Source: an uncultured Dyadobacter sp. (GTDB lineage: Bacteria > Bacteroidota > Bacteroidia > Cytophagales > Spirosomataceae). From it: a DNA stretch of 64,000 nucleotides. Positions 59,512 through 64,000 of this stretch are shown here, piece by piece (the first letter of the stretch is position 1; every line of letters begins with the position of its first letter). The stretch spans positions 8,125-72,124 of the forward strand of contig NZ_CAMLSE010000041.1 of NCBI RefSeq assembly GCF_946482605.1, given 5' to 3'. Below the pieces are notes generated by a model. That model was not told the DNA's origin, ran no database searches, and saw nothing but the letters and a program-made list of their open reading frames with translations. The translations under genes and the position numbers were made by a program.

Positions 59512-61011
59512 TTATGCGAAAAAGCCGTGGATGAACCACTCGGCGCTGAGCTCTTCGTTGTAATGCCCAAGCCGGAAGATCCAGTAGCGGCCTCCCTGCT
59601 CGTCTTCGACAGCGTAGTAGTCGCGGTGCAGACCATCAGCAATCCACCATTCCTGCTCGATCCGGTTGGGTCCATCTGCTTTTTTGACGCGGTGGATATC
59701 GCCTTTATAGCGGAAGAGCATAGGCGGGTAATCTGGTACCGGCGCTGAGACGATGATCCGCTCGGGCTCTGCCAGCAGCTGCACCGGCCGGTGCTGGTCG
59801 GTCCGCCAGTCTATTTCCGGCTGATCGGTCAGCGAGGTGGCTTCGATAATCGCCCGCTCTGGCCAGTGGTGCTGGGCGGGAAGGTAGCGGTGGATGACGC
59901 CCGAGCCGGCGCGCGCTGAGAGCCGGTCGATCAGCTCTGCGATCTGGGTGATCTTATTGCCACTGCTTAAATCCCAAAGCGCTTCCTGTGCGTTAGCCAA
60001 TGGCTCGACCACAGGGGCTTCCATCACAAACAGCTCAATGCCCAGGGCAGGCTCGATGCTGGCAATTTTCAGCTCGAAAAGTTTGAACATATGGGAAGCG
60101 CTACATGAGGGCCCGCTGGTGCCGATCTGTACCTGCTGGATCTCTCCATCGATCCGGTAACAGCGCAGTACCGCCTGTCTGGCACCCTTCCCATCTTTGG
60201 CCAGGCGCTCGCAAAGTTTTTCCAAAAGCTTCTGAATCGCTATCTCGATGCCGGCAGCCGTCTGGATCGGTTCCAGGCTGGAAAGCCGCTCCTGATAGGG
60301 CTCCGCTGGCTGGACGGGCTCGAAGGCCTCGTGCGTTGTGCCGAGCGCTTTGCCGGTCTGGTCGAGCGTGGCCTGGCCGAACCTGCGGCGAAGCACCGAG
60401 GGCGTTATATAGATAAAGCTTTTAATCTGGTAAAGCCCGAGCTTCTGCATTTTCTCAATCACGGGGGCTTCCAGCCGCAATGCATGCGGTGGCAGCTGCA
60501 ATAAGGCATTCAGCTGCTGGCCTGGCTGAATGATCCGGTAGGCGCGCGAGTAGCGTGATGCCGCCCATGCCGTTCCGATCGTATCTGCCATTGCCGTTCG
60601 CACATCATAGCCCGAGGATCTGAGCCGGGTTGCGATGTCTTTCAGGTAAGCGGCTTCTGATCCCCACAGGTGCGCGCAGCCGGTAGCGTCCAGAATTAAT
60701 CCGTCAGGAAGGTCAACGGCCACCAGTGGCGAGTAGCGGATCGCCCATTCTGCCAGGGCTCGCAGCAGCTTTTCAGGTAAGGCCTGATCATAGTCGAGTA
60801 CCTGCAAATCCGGCTGCACGGCGCGGGCGTCAGCGAGCACCATACCCGCTTCAATGCCCACCTTCAAAGCATCCCGGCTGGATGCTTTCACCACCATCCG
60901 GTTACGTTCTTTGGCTGCAAGCACAAAGGGTTTGCCTTCCAGCTCGGGACGGGTAAGCAGCACGCGGTCAACCAAAAGGTGCCTAAGCCATATCGCCACA
61001 TATCTTCTCAT
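59512..61011 (-). CDS. imuB: ImuB, Y-family-like mutagenesis protein
   Basis: This is a 499-residue protein starting MRRYVAIWLRHLLVDRVLLT, a Y-family polymerase fold. The ImuB feature is that the catalytic acidic residues of active Y polymerases (such as DFDAFFA) are not present in the first motif (AIWLRHL). The middle has LILDATGCAHLWGSE, where DinB-type enzymes have SIDE. The protein acts as a scaffold to the clamp and DnaE2. It starts 14 bases after the imuA fragment. Confidence 0.88.
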   Translation of the reverse strand: MRRYVAIWLRHLLVDRVLLTRPELEGKPFVLAAKERNRMVVKASSRDALKVGIEAGMVLADARAVQPDLQVLDYDQALPEKLLRALAEWAIRYSPLVAVDLPDGLILDATGCAHLWGSEAAYLKDIATRLRSSGYDVRTAMADTIGTAWAASRYSRAYRIIQPGQQLNALLQLPPHALRLEAPVIEKMQKLGLYQIKSFIYITPSVLRRRFGQATLDQTGKALGTTHEAFEPVQPAEPYQERLSSLEPIQTAAGIEIAIQKLLEKLCERLAKDGKGARQAVLRCYRIDGEIQQVQIGTSGPSCSASHMFKLFELKIASIEPALGIELFVMEAPVVEPLANAQEALWDLSSGNKITQIAELIDRLSARAGSGVIHRYLPAQHHWPERAIIEATSLTDQPEIDWRTDQHRPVQLLAEPERIIVSAPVPDYPPMLFRYKGDIHRVKKADGPNRIEQEWWIADGLHRDYYAVEDEQGGRYWIFRLGHYNEELSAEWFIHGFFA

Positions 61012-61025
61012 AGCTACACTGCTTT

Positions 61026-61324
61026 CTAACCAACCTTTGATACATACTGGTGAAAAGAAACAGAATCGCTGATCAGCTCGAAGCTACCATCACGTAATTC
61101 CAGTGGCCAGCTGCCTGGCTCCCCGTTACGGACTTTCTCGATCTCTACCTGCCAGCGCGGAAATCCAATACCGGGAAGCACATCATCCGCTACACCAGGT
61201 AACGGGCTGATCCGCCAGCGGCACACGGCGGCAACTGGATTGGCTAGGCGAGGGGACACCCGGTGCAAAAGGCCTGTCACATTGCTTTCTTCGATGGTGA
61301 GCTGTAATCTTGGAAAATTCGGTG
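61026..61324 (-). pseudogene. imuA: imuA fragment, C-terminal part, cut by IS21
   Basis: About 96 residues remain: FPRLQLTIEESNVTGLLHRV, CRWRISPLPG, then GIGFPRWQVEIEKVRNGEPG and a normal end. This is the C-terminal third of ImuA (RecA/SulA-like). The first codons of the open frame (MRWSIS) come from the IS end. The N-terminal two thirds are not found on the far side of the IS in this window. It may be inactive or supplied elsewhere. Confidence 0.8.
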
Positions 61325-61328
61325 AAAT

Positions 61329-61454
61329 TGACCACCTCAATACGGTTTAAACTGACCACCTGTTCCGTTTTAAATTGACCACCCCATTTCGGAGCAAATT
61401 GACCACCCGTTTCGGACGAAACTGACCAGTGGATTCCGGAGCAAACTGACCACC
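61329..61454. repeat. Six left-end repeats of IS21 at 23-24 bp intervals
   Basis: TGACCACC (one copy TGACCAGT) starts at 61329, 61353, 61376, 61400, 61423 and 61447. The steps of 24, 23, 24, 23 and 24 keep the sites on the same DNA face. They are likely transposase binding sites; IS21 elements have multiple such repeats, but six is a large number. Confidence 0.85.
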
Positions 61455-61492
61455 CCGGTTAGCAGAAAAATGCTGTAGAATCACCCATACTT

Positions 61493-63067
61493 TTGGCGTA
61501 TACCAATCGCGAAAGTATGGCCAATTCAACTATCAGCATGAACAAGATAAGACAGATCCTAAGAATGTACAGCCAGGGTCGCAGCAAGCTGTCTATTGCG
61601 GAGCAAACCGGCATTTCACGCAATACAGCCAAGAAGTACATGGCTACTTTTGAGGCGAGCGGGCTAACCTTTGAGCAGATCAACGGCCTGAACGACAAGG
61701 AACTGGACGAGTTTTTCGGGACAGTCAAACAGGTTCCGCCACACGACAGGTTGTTAAGCTTGCAGCGTTGTTTCCCTCGGATCGATAAAGAGCTTAAAAA
61801 GACCGGAGAGACGCGATATTCGCTCTGGGAAAGCTACAAAAAGGAGTTCCCTGACGGTTTTAGCTATACCCAGTTCTGCTTCCATCTGGCCCAATGGAAG
61901 GCCCGGGTAAACCCAGTCATGCACCAGGACCATAAAGTCGGGGATAAACTCTATATCGATTTTGCTGGTGTCAAGCAAAGCTTTGTCAATAAAGAGACAG
62001 GTGAATTGATTGATGTTGAAGTGTTTATCGCTATCCTGGGTGCCAGCCAGCTTACCTATGTGGAAGCGGTTATGAGCCAGCAAAAAGAAGACCTGATCGC
62101 TGCTTGCGAGAATGCATTTCATTACATCGGGGGCGTTATGGCGGCCGTTGTCCCGGATAATCTCAAGGCCGCCGTCACCAAAAGCAATCGCTACGAACCG
62201 ACACTGAACGAGACCTTTGAGGACTTTGCCACCCATTATGGAACGACAATATTACCTACCAGGGCTTACCGGCCACGCGACAAAGCATTGGTCGAAGGGG
62301 CCGTCAAAATCGTTTACAGTCGGATCTATGTGCCTTTAAGAAAACAGGTTTTCAGCTCACTCTCTGAGCTAAACGCAGCCATATGGGCTGCCCTGGAGAT
62401 CCATAATAACCAGCTTCTGCGCGGGCGTAATTATAGTCGCAGGCTTCAATTCGAAGAGATTGAGCGGGGCGCACTCTCGCCGCTGCCCCTGCTCCGCTAC
62501 GAGTTCAAAAAGCAATCGCATGCGACCGTGATGAAAAACGGGCACGTCAACCTGAGCATCGACAAGCACTATTATAGCGTGCCATACCGGTTCATCGGCA
62601 AGAAGGTCAAATTGCTGTTCTCTGGCACCTTGGTCGAGATCTACTACCGTTATGAGCGGATAGCCCTGCATAAGCGTATCAAAAGCCCCTACAATTACTC
62701 CACCGATAAGGAGCACCTGGCCAGTACACACCGCTTTTTGACAGAATGGACCCCGGACAAGTTCGTTGAATGGGCATCCTCGATCCACGATGATGTAAGG
62801 CTTTATATCCTTAAAATACTGGACCGCAAGCAACATCCCGAGCAGGCCTACCGGTCTTGCATCGGCATTTTGTCCTTCGCAAAGAAGGCAGGAGAGCAAC
62901 GGCTGATCAGCGCATGCCAGCGCGCTTTAAGCTATGGTATTTACAGCTATAAGATCATTCAAATGATCCTGGAAAAGAAGATGGACCAGTATGAGGACAG
63001 TTTGTTCGCTGATGAGCTTCCCATGCCTAAACACGACAATATCAGGGGCGAAGAATATTATCAATAA
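61493..63067 (+). CDS. istA: IS21-type transposase IstA
   Basis: This protein of about 515-524 residues has an N-terminal HTH (IRQILRMYSQGRSKLSIAEQ, TGISRNTAKKYMATF) and a DDE integrase core with YIDFAGVKQSF (first Asp), VVPDNLKAAV (second Asp) and DKALVEGAVKI (Glu). The start may be at 61493, 61517 or 61538. It is intact. Confidence 0.93.
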   Translation: MAYTNRESMANSTISMNKIRQILRMYSQGRSKLSIAEQTGISRNTAKKYMATFEASGLTFEQINGLNDKELDEFFGTVKQVPPHDRLLSLQRCFPRIDKELKKTGETRYSLWESYKKEFPDGFSYTQFCFHLAQWKARVNPVMHQDHKVGDKLYIDFAGVKQSFVNKETGELIDVEVFIAILGASQLTYVEAVMSQQKEDLIAACENAFHYIGGVMAAVVPDNLKAAVTKSNRYEPTLNETFEDFATHYGTTILPTRAYRPRDKALVEGAVKIVYSRIYVPLRKQVFSSLSELNAAIWAALEIHNNQLLRGRNYSRRLQFEEIERGALSPLPLLRYEFKKQSHATVMKNGHVNLSIDKHYYSVPYRFIGKKVKLLFSGTLVEIYYRYERIALHKRIKSPYNYSTDKEHLASTHRFLTEWTPDKFVEWASSIHDDVRLYILKILDRKQHPEQAYRSCIGILSFAKKAGEQRLISACQRALSYGIYSYKIIQMILEKKMDQYEDSLFADELPMPKHDNIRGEEYYQ

Positions 63068-63087
63068 CCTTTTAAACAATCCAGACA

Positions 63088-63837
63088 ATGAACAATGACA
63101 CCTTGGAGAAGCTGCGCAAGCTTAAATTTTATGGCATGTTCCATGCCTTTAAAACCAGCCTGGAAAGCGGGAAAGCCGATGATTATACGGCTGATGAGCT
63201 GCTGGGGCACCTGGTGGACGCTGAGTGGGATGACCGCAACAACCGCCGCGTAGAGCGGCAGATTTACCAGGCCCGCTTCCGTTATAAAGCCGTGGTTGAA
63301 AACATCCATTACCATGCCGACCGCAGCATCGACCGTAACCAGATCATGCGCCTGGCCGACTGCTCTTTTATCTCCCGTAACGAGAACCTGCTGATCACCG
63401 GAAGTACCGGGATCGGCAAAAGCTACGTGGCAACGGCCATTGGACATCAGGCTTGTATCCAGGGGTACCGCGTACTTTACGCAAGTACCCCTAAACTGTT
63501 CGCCCGCCTAAAAATGGCCAAGGCCGATGGCTCTTATATCAAGGAAATAGCCAAGATCGAACGGCAGCACCTGTTGGTGCTCGATGACTTCGGCATTCAG
63601 CCCTTCGATGCCCAGAGCAGGGCCGCCCTGATGGAGATCATTGAAGACCGGCACGGAAAAACATCCCTGGTCATTACATCGCAGTTGCCCGTCAGTAAAT
63701 GGCACGAAGTGATCGGCGAAAAAACCATCGCTGATGCCATCCTGGACAGAATTGTCCACGACGCGCACCGGATAGAACTCAAAGGGGAATCGATGAGAAG
63801 AAAACGAAAAGAGGAGCCTGAAAACAGCTACCAATAA
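63088..63837 (+). CDS. istB: IS21-type helper ATPase IstB
   Basis: This is a 249-residue AAA+ protein of the DnaC-like type: Walker A ITGSTGIGKSYVATAIG, Walker B LLVLDDFGIQP and sensor VITSQLPVSKWH. It assists IstA in target selection. It starts 20 bases after istA. Confidence 0.93.
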   Translation: MNNDTLEKLRKLKFYGMFHAFKTSLESGKADDYTADELLGHLVDAEWDDRNNRRVERQIYQARFRYKAVVENIHYHADRSIDRNQIMRLADCSFISRNENLLITGSTGIGKSYVATAIGHQACIQGYRVLYASTPKLFARLKMAKADGSYIKEIAKIERQHLLVLDDFGIQPFDAQSRAALMEIIEDRHGKTSLVITSQLPVSKWHEVIGEKTIADAILDRIVHDAHRIELKGESMRRKRKEEPENSYQ

Positions 63838-63907
63838 AACGAGCTTTATTTACTAATTTTGACACTGCTTCTGCAGCTTTTCTCTGCTACCGGCCGCCAG
63901 ACAATTA

Positions 63908-63939
63908 GGTGGTCAATTTGCCACGGAATCAGGTGGTCA
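63908..63939. repeat. Right-end repeats of IS21
   Basis: GGTGGTCA occurs at 63908-63915 and 63932-63939, 24 bases apart, inverted relative to the left-end copies. Only two copies are seen here, against six at the left. Confidence 0.8.
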
Positions 63940-64000
63940 ACTTCTGGCTCTTCTTCACTTTTGATGGTGGGGCTATCTGTTTTTAGCCAGTAACATTTTT

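Larger units (their letters stand above)
61325..63943 (+). mobile_element. IS21-family insertion sequence
   Basis: It contains istA and istB and terminal repeats with TGACCACC (left) and its inverse GGTGGTCA (right), as in the IS21 family. Left end approximately 61325, right end approximately 63943; no convincing target duplication is seen between the flanks (GGTGAA side versus TTCTGG side), so either the flanks rearranged or the ends are slightly off. It inserted into imuA. Confidence 0.85.

Overview
The window is Bacteroidota DNA, most likely Cytophagales or Sphingobacteria-like. The evidence is a Bacteroidetes-type conjugation operon (TraE-F-G-I-J-K-M-N), a SusC/SusD pair, a MauE/DoxX protein, a DUF6520-like peptide, a LytS/LytTR two-component system, a cassette with dnaE2 and imuB, and promoter-like TTTG / TAnnTTTG boxes. 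Genus cannot be fixed from the sequence alone.

Layout. (1) 2-3309: the end of an SMC/Rad50-like ATPase gene with a CPLC hook, followed by an unknown gene with a HEPN-like tail; this is a possible two-gene defence unit. (2) 4.3-15.7 kb, minus strand: the conjugative transfer operon, read from a promoter-like region near 15.75 kb down to a small excisionase-like HTH protein. (3) 15.9-16.6 kb: a small hypothetical gene and an XRE regulator whose upstream region carries a perfect 28-bp palindrome. (4) 17.0-34.2 kb: cargo. It holds a thioredoxin-DUF3738 fusion, SusC, SusD and TetR on the plus strand; a damaged stretch with a putative ADP-ribosyltransferase toxin-antitoxin pair and a polysaccharide deacetylase remnant; and a minus-strand block with a full-length lantibiotic dehydratase, a LytTR regulator with its kinase, a 43-residue GG-type precursor peptide, a 400-residue unknown, a Crp/Fnr regulator, a MauE-like membrane protein and a DUF6520-like exported peptide. 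(5) 34.6-40.9 kb, plus strand: DUF932 protein, RadC-type JAB protein, MobC-like accessory protein, relaxase and type IV coupling protein. Regions 2-5 together look like one integrative conjugative element whose integrase lies outside the window or is absent.

(6) 41-54.5 kb: AraC regulator, NTF2-like protein, a large GAF-GAF-GAF-AAA+ sigma-54 activator, two tandem NmrA-type oxidoreductases behind a sigma-54-like promoter, a small membrane protein, two GNAT genes, an arsenic cluster (arsR, DUF6428, arsC, interrupted arsN-like gene) with matching ArsR-like operator boxes, an AraC fragment fused head-on to an amidohydrolase, and a CPBP protease. Short AraC-tail-like repeats are scattered here. 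(7) 54.6-61.3 kb, minus strand: an SOS mutagenesis cassette (imuA fragment, imuB, dnaE2, two small unknown genes, SRAP/YedK-like protein). Its first gene, imuA, is cut by an IS21-family element (61.3-63.9 kb) with six left-end repeats of about 23.5 bp.

The most unusual items are the lanthipeptide-like precursor and dehydratase without a visible cyclase, the ADP-ribosyltransferase-like TA pair, the thioredoxin-DUF3738/SusCD unit, the Cys-rich 101-codon gene that lacks a normal start codon, and the interrupted arsN.
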